This document shows, one piece after another, positions 1 to 7,658 of a DNA stretch of 14,148 nt. Each line of letters starts with the position of its first letter. Position 1 is the stretch's first letter. Origin of the DNA: GCA-2716945 sp964342835 (lineage in GTDB: Bacteria > Pseudomonadota > Gammaproteobacteria > GCA-002705445 > GCA-002716945); the NCBI GenBank assembly GCA_964342835.1, contig CAYFGJ010000019.1:1-14148 (forward strand). Direction: 5' to 3'. Under the pieces are notes generated by a model, which made no database searches, had not been told where the DNA came from, and was given only the letters and a program-made list of their open reading frames with translations. The position numbers were made by a program, and so were the translations under genes.

Positions 1-1553
1 TTTTCTGATTCAAATAAATAATTACCACCTAATACAATATCTGTTCCTCTTCCAGCCATATTTGTTGCTATTGTAACAGATCCTAGCTTTCCTGCTTGTG
101 CAATAATTTCTGCTTCTTTTTGATGATATTTTGCATTAAGAACTGAATGATTAATTTTTTTTTGTTTTAATAATTTAGAAATATTTTCTGATGATTCTAT
201 TGAAGTTGTACCAACAAGTATAGGTTGTTGTGTTTCATGTACATTTATAATTTTATCTACAATAGCTCTAAATTTTTCTTTAATACTTAAATAAACAAGA
301 TCTACTTCATCGTTTCTTATCATTTCTTTATGTGGTGGAATTACAACAACTTCTAATCCATAGATTTGTTGAAATTCTACAGCTTCTGTATCTGCTGTAC
401 CTGTCATTCCAGCAAGCTTATCAAATAAACGAAAATAATTTTGAAAAGTAATTGAAGCATATGTGAGATTTTCATTTTGTATTGTAACATTTTCTTTTGC
501 TTCAATAGCCTGATGCAAACCTTCTGCCCATCGTCTACCAGGCATTTTTCTACCTGAAAATTCATCTATAATAACAACTTGATTATTTTCAATAACGTAA
601 TCAATATTAATCTTGAAAATTAAATTTGCTCTTAACGATGCATCTATATGATGAAGTAATTGTATGTTTTTTGGTAAATACAAATCATCACTTGAAGTAA
701 TCATTTTGCTTTGTACAAGTAAATGTTCAACTTCTTTATGCCCTTCTTCTGTCAAAGAAATAGTTTTCTGTTTTTCATCAACAACATAAAATAGATCGTG
801 TTGTTTGTTAGACATTAACTGTTTAGTTATTTTATTTATTTTTTGGTATAAATTATTATTTTCTGATTTAGAGCCTGAAATTACCAAAGGTGTTCGTGCT
901 TCATCAACAAGAACTGAGTCAACTTCATCTACAATACCGTATTTCAATTGACCTTGTACTTTATCATCTAAATTATAAATCATATTATCTCTTAAGTAGT
1001 CAAAACCAAATTCATTATTTGTTCCATAAACTATATCTCTTTGATACATATTTTTCCTTTCTTTAGGTTCAATCATATTAGTTATTGTTCCAACTGATAA
1101 TCCTAGAAAATTATAAATTTTACCCATCCATTCAGCATCCCTTTGTGCTAAATAATCATTGACAGTTATAATGAAAACAGATTTATCGCTTAGTGCATTT
1201 AAATAAGCTGGGAGAGTTGCTACTAAAGTTTTACCTTCTCCTGTTTTCATTTCAGCAATTTTTCCTTGATGAAGTGCTATTCCACCAATAATCTGTTCAT
1301 CATAATGTCTAAGTCCTAATACCCTCTTTGATGCTTCCCTAACAATAGCAAAAGCATCGGGTAAAATTTTTTCAAAATTATTATCTTGTTTATATTCTTG
1401 TTTTAATTTAATGGTGTAATTCTTGAGATCTATATCATTCAAAGATGCATACTTATTTTCCAAAAAATTAATTTTATCTAAGATAGTTTTATATTCTTTT
1501 AGAAGACGACTATTTCTGGTCCCAAATAAATTTTTTATGATTTTAGGCAACAT
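1..1553 (-). CDS. secA: Preprotein translocase ATPase SecA, N-terminal part (3' end beyond window)
   Basis: SecA is the cytosolic motor ATPase that drives unfolded preproteins through SecYEG. About 517 codons are present, read from an ATG at 1553; the gene runs off the left edge. The start is fixed by an E. coli-like N-terminus (MLPKIIKNLFGTRNSR). Visible in order: the REASKRVLGLRH block (residues 72-83), Walker A TGEGKT (104-109), VNDYLAQRDA (131-140), YGTNNEFGFDYLRDNM (176-191) and Walker B VDEVDS (208-213). The preprotein cross-linking region follows, then GTTSIESSE and GRGTDIVLGG of the second nucleotide-binding domain just before the edge. The frame is uninterrupted. It lies divergent from the DciA-like gene and downstream of lpxC, which is typical of gammaproteobacteria. 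No secM-like leader ORF is visible upstream, as expected outside enterobacteria. Confidence 0.98.
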   Translation of the reverse strand, partial: MLPKIIKNLFGTRNSRLLKEYKTILDKINFLENKYASLNDIDLKNYTIKLKQEYKQDNNFEKILPDAFAIVREASKRVLGLRHYDEQIIGGIALHQGKIAEMKTGEGKTLVATLPAYLNALSDKSVFIITVNDYLAQRDAEWMGKIYNFLGLSVGTITNMIEPKERKNMYQRDIVYGTNNEFGFDYLRDNMIYNLDDKVQGQLKYGIVDEVDSVLVDEARTPLVISGSKSENNNLYQKINKITKQLMSNKQHDLFYVVDEKQKTISLTEEGHKEVEHLLVQSKMITSSDDLYLPKNIQLLHHIDASLRANLIFKINIDYVIENNQVVIIDEFSGRKMPGRRWAEGLHQAIEAKENVTIQNENLTYASITFQNYFRLFDKLAGMTGTADTEAVEFQQIYGLEVVVIPPHKEMIRNDEVDLVYLSIKEKFRAIVDKIINVHETQQPILVGTTSIESSENISKLLKQKKINHSVLNAKYHQKEAEIIAQAGKLGSVTIATNMAGRGTDIVLGGNYLFESE

Positions 1554-1622
1554 TTTCTGTAGTAACTAGAACAAACCCTTTGTTATTAATATGCTTTTCA
1601 TAATACAATAAATATAGTAATT
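1554..1622. promoter_or_regulatory. Divergent spacer between secA and the DciA-like gene
   Basis: This 69-bp AT-rich gap must hold any dedicated start signals for both divergent genes. For the plus-strand gene, a weak sigma70-like pair is visible: TTGTTA at 1580-1585 and TACAAT at 1604-1609, 18 bp apart. The predicted leader would be only about 7 nt. For secA I see no convincing -35/-10 pair and no Shine-Dalgarno motif. These are weak matches in AT-rich DNA, so confidence is low. Confidence 0.25.
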
Positions 1623-1892
1623 ATGAAAAAAATTTCGACTTATATACCTAACCATCTTGCTAAAAAAAGCCTATTGATTGGTAAGTTTGAGTCATATATT
1701 CAAAAAAATTTTCCTAAGGAAATAATCTCACAAATTAGTGTCCTTAACATATCTGGTACTATATTAATTTTAGGTGTTAAAAAATCATCATTTGCTACAT
1801 TAATGAGATTCGAAAAACAAAAATATATTCATATTTTAGAAAAAAACGATTTCTTTAAAATTGATGATATAAAAATTATAGTTGATAGTTAA
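1623..1892 (+). CDS. dciA: DciA-like (DUF721) helicase-loader family protein, short form
   Basis: This 89-residue protein fits the DUF721/DciA family. The visible pattern is an N-terminal helical stretch, then strands with VLNISGTILILGVKKSSFA (residues about 41-59), then a helix with LMRFEKQKYIHIL. This matches the KH-like fold in which a strand pair is followed by a short motif and a helix of the form 'ss.wa..Lr...'. DciA helps load the replicative helicase DnaB in the many bacteria that lack DnaC. Position supports the call: in several gammaproteobacteria a DUF721 gene sits between lpxC and secA on the opposite strand, exactly as here. The protein has only the core domain, without the longer C-terminal tail of some homologues. 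The start is the only in-frame ATG after the spacer. Family assignment rests on pattern and synteny, not on a search. Confidence 0.7.
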   Translation: MKKISTYIPNHLAKKSLLIGKFESYIQKNFPKEIISQISVLNISGTILILGVKKSSFATLMRFEKQKYIHILEKNDFFKIDDIKIIVDS

Positions 1893-2800
1893 GTAGCTTC
1901 AGGTAACGGTTTAGTATAGAAAATAGGTGCTCTTGAATCATCTTCAATTATTACTTCTTCCCATGCTTCAGAATTATTAATTAGTTCTCTTAAAAGTAAA
2001 TTATTTAGATGATGACCTGATTTGTATGCAGAAAAAGAACCTATAATACCATGACCAAGTAAATATAAATCACCTATAGCATCAAGAATTTTATGTTTCA
2101 CAAATTCATCTTCAAATCTTAAGCCTTCTTCGTTTATAACTCTATAATCATCTATTACGATTGCGTTTTTTACACTACCACCAAGCGCTAAATTATTTTT
2201 ACGTAATTTTTCAATATCTTTTGCAAATCCAAATGTTCTGGCACGACTAACTTGACTGAGATATGAGACTGTAGAAAAATCAATTTCTGCTGATTGTGTT
2301 TGTTCTGAAAATGTTGGATGTTTAAAATCAATTGTAAATGCAACTTTAAATCCATCAAATGGTTCTATTTTTGCCCATTTACTATCTTCTTTTACTTCAA
2401 TTGTTTTTTTTATTTTAATAAATTTTTTTGGTTTACTTTGTTCAGTTATGCCAGCTGATTGAATTAAAAAAACAAATGGTCTTGAGCTTCCATCTAAGAT
2501 TGGAACTTCTGGTCCATCTAATTCAACAATAGCATTATCAATTCCAAGTCCTGCCATTGCAGATAACAAATGTTCAACTGTAGATATTTTTGAATTACCT
2601 TTAGAGATTGAAGTTGAAAGTCTTGTATCATGAACATTATTTAATGTTGCAGAAATTGGATCATTGCTAATGTCTATTCTTTTGAAAACTATTCCTGAAT
2701 TAATTTCACCAGGTTTTAGGATTAAATTAATTTCTTGACCAGTATGAAGTCCTATTCCAGTTGCCCTAATTGTATTAGATAGTGTTCTTTGTTTTATCAT
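1889..2800 (-). CDS. lpxC: UDP-3-O-acyl-N-acetylglucosamine deacetylase LpxC
   Basis: LpxC is the zinc-dependent, committed enzyme of lipid A synthesis. It removes the acetyl group from UDP-3-O-acyl-GlcNAc in the cytosol. The 303-residue protein is full length for the family (E. coli 305) and starts MIKQRTL like the E. coli enzyme. Key residues are all present: Glu76 and zinc ligand His77 in STVEHLLSA, zinc ligands His236 and Asp240 in FVKHKILDAIGD, and His263 in YKSGHHLNN. SRARTFGF (185-192) and DDYRVINEEGLRFEDEF are also intact. It therefore looks functional and implies a lipopolysaccharide-bearing outer membrane. The gene follows ftsA directly with no ftsZ between. It has its own promoter-like sequence upstream, and its stop codon overlaps the stop of the convergent DciA-like gene. 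Confidence 0.98.
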   Translation of the reverse strand: MIKQRTLSNTIRATGIGLHTGQEINLILKPGEINSGIVFKRIDISNDPISATLNNVHDTRLSTSISKGNSKISTVEHLLSAMAGLGIDNAIVELDGPEVPILDGSSRPFVFLIQSAGITEQSKPKKFIKIKKTIEVKEDSKWAKIEPFDGFKVAFTIDFKHPTFSEQTQSAEIDFSTVSYLSQVSRARTFGFAKDIEKLRKNNLALGGSVKNAIVIDDYRVINEEGLRFEDEFVKHKILDAIGDLYLLGHGIIGSFSAYKSGHHLNNLLLRELINNSEAWEEVIIEDDSRAPIFYTKPLPEAT

Positions 2801-2812
2801 AATTGAACTGTA

Positions 2813-2841
2813 ATTATACTGTATTTATCAAGTATTGTTAA
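2813..2841 (-). promoter_or_regulatory. Putative sigma70 promoter for lpxC
   Basis: Read on the minus strand, TTAACA (plus positions 2836-2841) and a perfect TATAAT (2813-2818) are separated by exactly 17 bp. This is one mismatch from the consensus pair. The predicted transcription start near 2806 lies only about 6 nt before the lpxC ATG (2798-2800), so the transcript would have almost no leader. No Shine-Dalgarno motif is seen in front of lpxC, which fits. AT-rich DNA gives chance -10 boxes, but the spacing and the position in the only sizeable gap of the block support it. Confidence 0.45.
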
Positions 2842-2845
2842 TTAA

Positions 2846-2866
2846 AACATATGATAAGTATATGTT
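2846..2866 (-). terminator. Small inverted repeat after ftsA, possible weak terminator or operator
   Basis: A perfect 7-bp inverted repeat (AACATAT ... ATATGTT) flanks a 7-nt loop. On the minus strand it lies about 30 nt past the ftsA stop and is followed by TTTAATTAA, so it could act as a weak intrinsic terminator ahead of the lpxC promoter. The stem is entirely A/T apart from one G-C pair and would be unstable. It could instead be a protein-binding palindrome just upstream of the lpxC -35 box, or chance. Confidence 0.25.
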
Positions 2867-2896
2867 CCCCCATGATATTTGGACAAAATTATATGA

Positions 2897-4144
2897 TTAA
2901 AGTTCTTTCTGGAAATAATTTGATATTTTTTCCCATAATTTATTAAGAAACTCTAATATTGAATTTGATGGATGTTGTCGGTGTGGCATTTTTTCTAGTT
3001 GATTTTCTCTGTATAATAACAGTCCAACAGCAGTAGCATATCTTGTCTTTCCAGTTAAATTTGTTAAACCATCTATATGTACTGGACTTCCAATCTTAAC
3101 AGGACAACCAAACTTACTTTCAGCGTAAACATCTAATCCATCAATTTTAGAACCACCACCTGTGAATACTATACCGCATCTAATTTTATTTGAGTAACCA
3201 CTATTTAAAATAACTTCTTGAATTTTTTTAAATATTTCATCTAATCTGCAGGATATTATGTGTTTTAAAATTGGTTTACTTGTTTCTGATTCAGGTTTAT
3301 CAGAAACTGATGGAACAGGAATTTTAATTTGATCATCATCTGGAGATTCAATTAGAGATCCATATTTTTTTTTGATCTCTTCAGCTGCATCTAAAGTCGT
3401 TACTAATCCAACTCTAATATCGTTTGTAATAGATTGACCTGCTAATGGTATTATAGATGTATATTTAATAGTTCCATCTGTGAAAATAGCTATATCAGTA
3501 GTTCCTCCGCCTATATCAACTAAACAAACACCCAATGATTTTTCTTCTTCAGTTAAAACTGAATAACTTGAAGCTACTGGCTGAAGAACATATTCATCAA
3601 TAGTTAAAAAACTATTTTCTATACACTTAGCAAGATTCTTTTTTGCTGTAGAAGAAGCTGTAATTATATGAACATTTGCGTGTAATTGTGATCCGGCCAT
3701 ATTTAATGGCTCTTTAATTCCTTTTTGATCATCAATTGTATAATCTTGTTCAATAACATGAAGTATTTCTTGATCGCTTGGAATTTGTATATCTGCTGCT
3801 TTGTCAATTACAGTTTCTTTATCCTCTTCCGTTACAGTTTCATTAATAATTTTAAGGATACCATTGCCGTTATAACTTTGAATATGCTTGCCTGAAATCC
3901 CAGTTGTAACAGATTTAATAGCAAATTTTGACATTCCTGCAGCTGTGTCTGTCGCTCTTTTAATGCTAGTAACAGTTGTATCTATTTCCGAAATGACACC
4001 TTTGTTTAACCCAGAACAAGGTTCATCCCCAATTCCGATGATTCTCAGTTTGCCTTCTGGACTATATTCAGCAACCAAACATAATACCTTGGTTGTCCCA
4101 ATATCAAGCGCTACAAATTTTTCATTATTATATGAATTATTCAC
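2897..4144 (-). CDS. ftsA: Cell division protein FtsA
   Basis: FtsA is an actin-like ATPase that tethers FtsZ filaments to the inner membrane and recruits later divisome proteins. The 415-residue protein (E. coli 420) has phosphate-1 loop ALDIGTTKV (residues 12-20), phosphate-2 loop VDIGGGTTDIAI (209-220) and adenosine-motif FTGGGSKIDGL (327-337). A C-terminal amphipathic helix (about 395-413, SILEFLNKLWEKI) is the membrane-targeting sequence. A short polar insert rich in Pro, Ser and Glu lies at about 277-291. The start is GTG at 4144, 6 bp after the ftsQ stop; the next in-frame ATG is at codon 71, so GTG is required. The gene closes the dcw run, but the expected downstream partner ftsZ is not there. 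Confidence 0.97.
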   Translation of the reverse strand: MNNSYNNEKFVALDIGTTKVLCLVAEYSPEGKLRIIGIGDEPCSGLNKGVISEIDTTVTSIKRATDTAAGMSKFAIKSVTTGISGKHIQSYNGNGILKIINETVTEEDKETVIDKAADIQIPSDQEILHVIEQDYTIDDQKGIKEPLNMAGSQLHANVHIITASSTAKKNLAKCIENSFLTIDEYVLQPVASSYSVLTEEEKSLGVCLVDIGGGTTDIAIFTDGTIKYTSIIPLAGQSITNDIRVGLVTTLDAAEEIKKKYGSLIESPDDDQIKIPVPSVSDKPESETSKPILKHIISCRLDEIFKKIQEVILNSGYSNKIRCGIVFTGGGSKIDGLDVYAESKFGCPVKIGSPVHIDGLTNLTGKTRYATAVGLLLYRENQLEKMPHRQHPSNSILEFLNKLWEKISNYFQKEL

Positions 4145-4150
4145 TTAAAT

Positions 4151-4807
4151 TTATTTAACAGTAAAACCAGTTGAATACCTCAAATCAATAGTAGATATTT
4201 TTCTATTATACTTTGTAATCAAGTCTGCGTATACATCAATTAAATCATTTAGTTTTATTTTGTAAAGAGAATATCTTGTGATAATTAAGTATTTATCAGT
4301 CTGTATATTCAAAATATCTGATTCAAGAGAAATAGAAGTTATTTTTAATCCTAACTTATCTAGCATAGTTGATAAATTCATATATAACTCAAAAATAGAT
4401 CTTCGATTATTAGAATCTGTAGTGACAGTTGGTATTTTTAGTCTTTTAGTATTATGAATTTCAAACATTTCACCATTCATTCCAATAATATATTCATTAT
4501 TCCAAAAATATAATGGTTTATATTCAATAAATTCAATTACTAATGTATCAGGAAATTTTCTAGTAACTAGAACATTTTTAATCCAATTATTACTTCCTAT
4601 TTCTGATCTTATATTTCGTATGTCAATCTTTAATAAATCAGTATCAATATATTTTGCTAATTGATTTTTAATAATATGTTCGTTAGATCTTTCAAACGCA
4701 CCTTTATATTTAATATTTTTAATTGGATAAGGACCTATAAAATTGTCAAAGTATAAGAACCCAAAAAGAATGAAAAATGTAATAATAAAAAAAAACGCTT
4801 TTTTCAT
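4151..4807 (-). CDS. ftsQ: Cell division protein FtsQ
   Basis: FtsQ is a bitopic inner-membrane protein that links early and late divisome parts and contacts FtsB/FtsL in the periplasm. Visible parts: a minimal cytoplasmic tail (MKK), one membrane segment (about residues 4-24), a POTRA domain (about 28-97, with IKNIKYKG, LLKIDIRNI and WIKNVLVTRKFPDTLVIEF), and a beta-domain ending in STIDLRYSTGFTVK, the usual terminal motif. At 218 residues it is shorter than E. coli FtsQ (276), mainly from a lost cytoplasmic tail and a trimmed C-terminus. Its ATG overlaps the ddl stop by 4 bp, so translation is probably coupled. Confidence 0.93.
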   Translation of the reverse strand: MKKAFFFIITFFILFGFLYFDNFIGPYPIKNIKYKGAFERSNEHIIKNQLAKYIDTDLLKIDIRNIRSEIGSNNWIKNVLVTRKFPDTLVIEFIEYKPLYFWNNEYIIGMNGEMFEIHNTKRLKIPTVTTDSNNRRSIFELYMNLSTMLDKLGLKITSISLESDILNIQTDKYLIITRYSLYKIKLNDLIDVYADLITKYNRKISTIDLRYSTGFTVK

Positions 4808-5712
4808 GAATTTATTATTGCAATTATTAAGTCAATAAAATTTAGTCCTTTCTTCTTAGCGGACATTGGTACTAGACTATGACTAGTCATTCCAGGGATA
4901 GTATTGACTTCAATTAGATGGATTTCATCTTTATTATTTATAAAAAAATCAACTCTTCCCCATCCTTTACAACCAAGAATTTTGAAAGCTTTTAAACATG
5001 TTTTTTCAATTTCTTTTAACATATCTTGATTAAATTTAGGAAAAGTAAAATTAGTGTCATTATCTATATATTTGGCTTCATAATTATAAAACTCTCTTTT
5101 AGTTTCTATTTTAATTATAGGAAAAACGTTATTGTCAATTATAGGAGCAGTATATTCATAACCTTCAACATATTCTTCTATAAAATATTTTTCATCAGAA
5201 GATTTAACTAATAATGGTAAATCCCTAGATAATTCTTTTATATTATTTAAAATCTTTATACCTACACTTGATCCTGATTTATCTGGCTTGAATACATATT
5301 TTATATTATTGATATCAGGTATATTTAAATTATTTTTATCTACTATGAAATACTTTGGAGTTTTTAAATCATTTTCTATCCATTTTTCCTTAGTTAAAAT
5401 TTTTGAAAAAGATAATTCTGATGATTTGGCATCAGAACCAATATACTTCACTCCAAGATTATCTAACCATGCTTGAACAGTACCATCTTCGCCTCCTGTT
5501 CCATGTATAAGATTAAATACAATATCAATTGAATTATCGGTTATAAAAGCAGTTAAATCATTTAGATTATTTTTCAAATCATATAAAAAAACATTAAAAT
5601 CAGTATTTTTCAAAGCATCGAATACTGCCTGACCGCTTTCAAGTGATATTTGTCTCTCTTCTGACCAACCACCTGATAAAATACCAATATTCTTTTTAAT
5701 TAGATTATCCAT
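4804..5712 (-). CDS. ddl: D-alanine--D-alanine ligase Ddl
   Basis: Ddl is the ATP-grasp ligase that makes the D-Ala-D-Ala dipeptide later added by MurF. The DdlB-type protein shows GGWSEERQISLESG near the N-terminus, HGTGGEDGTVQAWLD, the ATP-binding KPDKSGSSVG, GWGRVDFF with the Mg-binding Asp, and EVNTIPGMTSHSLVPM at the C-terminus. All core residues look intact, and 302 aa is near E. coli DdlB (306). I chose the ATG at 5712, which sits 1 bp after the murB stop. A TTG three codons upstream (5721) would overlap murB by 8 bp and is the alternative start. GGA lies a few bases upstream of the ATG. The gene overlaps ftsQ by 4 bp. Confidence 0.96.
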   Translation of the reverse strand: MDNLIKKNIGILSGGWSEERQISLESGQAVFDALKNTDFNVFLYDLKNNLNDLTAFITDNSIDIVFNLIHGTGGEDGTVQAWLDNLGVKYIGSDAKSSELSFSKILTKEKWIENDLKTPKYFIVDKNNLNIPDINNIKYVFKPDKSGSSVGIKILNNIKELSRDLPLLVKSSDEKYFIEEYVEGYEYTAPIIDNNVFPIIKIETKREFYNYEAKYIDNDTNFTFPKFNQDMLKEIEKTCLKAFKILGCKGWGRVDFFINNKDEIHLIEVNTIPGMTSHSLVPMSAKKKGLNFIDLIIAIINS

Positions 5713-5713
5713 G

Positions 5714-6565
5714 TTATCCAATAATTCTAATTTCTTTCTCCAGATTTATACCACATTCTTTTTTTATTTTTCTTTTTACCAAATCTATTAGAGCTATTAA
5801 TTCAGAACATTTGCCAGTACCATCATTAATAAAATAATTAGAATGCTTTTTTGAGATATAAATTCCTCCTATTTTAAATGATTTTAATCCAGCCTTTTCT
5901 ATCAAATTACTTGCTGACATATGAGATGAAGGGTTTTTAAAAATACATCCAGAAGACCATTGATTAACAGGCTGAGTAGTTTGTCTTTGATGTGCATACA
6001 GTGATAATAAATTTTTATCAAAATTATTTGTTAGCCGTAATTTAAATCTAGCCTCTACAAAATAAGAATTAACTGGTGCAAATGTTTTTCTATATGAAAT
6101 TTTGATTTGATTTCGTTTGTATAGCCTTATATTTCCAAATTTATTTATCATCTTAAATTCATCTATTTTATCCCATATTTCATTTTTGAAAGCTCCAGCA
6201 TTCATAAACATAGAGCCACCAATAGTTCCTGGTATGCCATGTAAAAATTCAAATCCATTAACTTTGTTTTTAAAAAGAAATTTCGCAAGTTTCGAACAAG
6301 TAACACCTGCTCCTACTATAACAGAATTATTTTCAATAATTATTTTATTTCTATTGAAATATTTTAAAATAATTACACAGCCATTATAATTATTGTCCTT
6401 AAAAGCAATATTAGATCCATTGCCTATAATAATTAAATTCTTCTTATTAGATTTTAAAATACTCTGTATATCATTGATATTTTCTGGAAACATAATTTTT
6501 TTAGCATTACCACCCAAATGGATAGTATTATATTTTGATAATGGATAATTATATAAAATCTTCAT
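5714..6565 (-). CDS. murB: UDP-N-acetylenolpyruvoylglucosamine reductase MurB (type II), with Cys at the usual catalytic Ser
   Basis: MurB is the FAD enzyme that reduces UDP-GlcNAc-enolpyruvate with NADPH to UDP-MurNAc. The protein is 283 aa from the ATG at 6565; a TTG two codons upstream is possible. It shows FAD-binding IIGNGSN (46-52), GAGVTCSKLAKF, GFEFLHGIPGTIGGSMFMNAGAF (type II signature), SYRKT with Tyr158/Arg159, and a C-terminal LEKEIRIIG with the conserved Glu278. The usual GS.FKNP motif reads SGCIFKNP, placing Cys207 where E. coli has the general-acid Ser229. The 283-aa length and lack of the E. coli-type insertion mark the short type II form, which commonly lives in dcw clusters. 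It follows murG by 10 bp, where murC is normally found. Confidence 0.95.
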   Translation of the reverse strand: MKILYNYPLSKYNTIHLGGNAKKIMFPENINDIQSILKSNKKNLIIIGNGSNIAFKDNNYNGCVIILKYFNRNKIIIENNSVIVGAGVTCSKLAKFLFKNKVNGFEFLHGIPGTIGGSMFMNAGAFKNEIWDKIDEFKMINKFGNIRLYKRNQIKISYRKTFAPVNSYFVEARFKLRLTNNFDKNLLSLYAHQRQTTQPVNQWSSGCIFKNPSSHMSASNLIEKAGLKSFKIGGIYISKKHSNYFINDGTGKCSELIALIDLVKRKIKKECGINLEKEIRIIG

Positions 6566-6575
6566 TTTCAAAAAG

Positions 6576-7658
6576 TCATATAGACTCTAAATCTTTAAGT
6601 TCTTTTAAAACAACTTTTAATGGATCCTGAGGAAAAATGTCCTGTATATTTTTTGCTAGCATGTATAGACGTTTTCTATCATTCAATAACAAATTTAAGA
6701 TATTTACAAATTCTTCAGTAAAAGAGTCAGATTGTTCTATTAATATAGCAGCTGCACTATCAGCCAAAAATTGTGCATTTTTTAATTGATGTTTATCAGT
6801 AGCATAAGGAAATGGTACAAGGATAGATGCTTTACCAATTGCAGATAACTCAGAAATTGATGTTGAACCAGATCTGCAAATAACAATATCAGACCAATCA
6901 TAAAAGTTTTCAATATCATCTACATAACTTTGCACAGAAACATCTAGATGATATTTTTTATATCTATTTTTAGTTTCTAATTTATTGTCTTCACCAGATA
7001 TATGTTTAATAGATAGATTTGTATTATTAAAATGAGAAAATGCAAAAGGTAAAACTTTATTAAAAAATTGTGATCCCTGACTTCCACCTAAAACTAATAT
7101 ATTTATCATTGTGGATTCTGATAAATATTTTTTTTCTGGTTTTTCTAAATCATAAAATTTTTTTCTTACAAAATTACCTGTGTGAATAATTTTAGAATTT
7201 ATCTTACTAAAGCTCAGAGGAAATGTTTCAAATACCTTTTTACAGAAATAATAATTAATCTTATTTGCTGTTCCAGCTACAGAATTTTGTTCTAGTAAAA
7301 ATGTAGTAATATTCAAAAAGAATGCAGCAATAGTTGGTGCAGTACTGACAAAGCCACCAAAACCAAAAATAAATTTAGGCCTATATTTACGAACTATTAT
7401 AAATGATTGATATATGGATTTAAAAATATATATAATTCCTAAAATTTTTTGAAATGTACCCTTACCTCGAATAGGTTTTGAGCTTATATTTTTAATAATA
7501 ATAGATTTGTCTTTTATTATTTTGTTCTCTAACCCTTCAGAAGTTCCAAACCAAATAATTTTATAACCTTTCTTAATAAACTCTTGCGACAAAGTATATG
7601 CAGGATATACATGTCCTCCAGTACCGCTTGCCAATATACCAATATAACTCTCTGACAT
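6576..7658 (-). CDS. murG: Lipid II synthase MurG (GlcNAc transferase)
   Basis: MurG is a GT-B glycosyltransferase on the cytoplasmic face of the inner membrane. It adds GlcNAc from UDP-GlcNAc to lipid I, giving lipid II. The 360-residue protein is full length. Visible motifs are ASGTGGHVYPA (residues 10-20, G-loop 1), FGFGGFVSTAP (98-108), LEQNSVAGTANK (122-133), LGGSQGSQFFN (190-200, G-loop 3) and CRSGSTSISELSAIGKASILVPFP (261-284) with the donor-binding Glu270. A small deviation is GNFVRKKF (161-168), where most homologues read GNPVR. The ATG at 7658 overlaps the ftsW stop as TAATG, and AGAGG lies 6 nt upstream of it, the clearest ribosome-binding site in the block. Confidence 0.97.
   Translation of the reverse strand: MSESYIGILASGTGGHVYPAYTLSQEFIKKGYKIIWFGTSEGLENKIIKDKSIIIKNISSKPIRGKGTFQKILGIIYIFKSIYQSFIIVRKYRPKFIFGFGGFVSTAPTIAAFFLNITTFLLEQNSVAGTANKINYYFCKKVFETFPLSFSKINSKIIHTGNFVRKKFYDLEKPEKKYLSESTMINILVLGGSQGSQFFNKVLPFAFSHFNNTNLSIKHISGEDNKLETKNRYKKYHLDVSVQSYVDDIENFYDWSDIVICRSGSTSISELSAIGKASILVPFPYATDKHQLKNAQFLADSAAAILIEQSDSFTEEFVNILNLLLNDRKRLYMLAKNIQDIFPQDPLKVVLKELKDLESI

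Noticed and set aside
1554..1622. A secM-like leader or arrest peptide upstream of secA
   Set aside because: No ORF with a suitable start exists in this short gap on the minus strand; the adjacent gene is on the other strand.
3888..4148. Plus-strand reading frame opposite ftsA
   Set aside because: Shadow of the ftsA N-terminus; the ftsA motifs on the other strand are unambiguous.
5026..6389. Several plus-strand reading frames opposite ddl and murB
   Set aside because: They are low-complexity antisense shadows of conserved enzymes, with no start signals.
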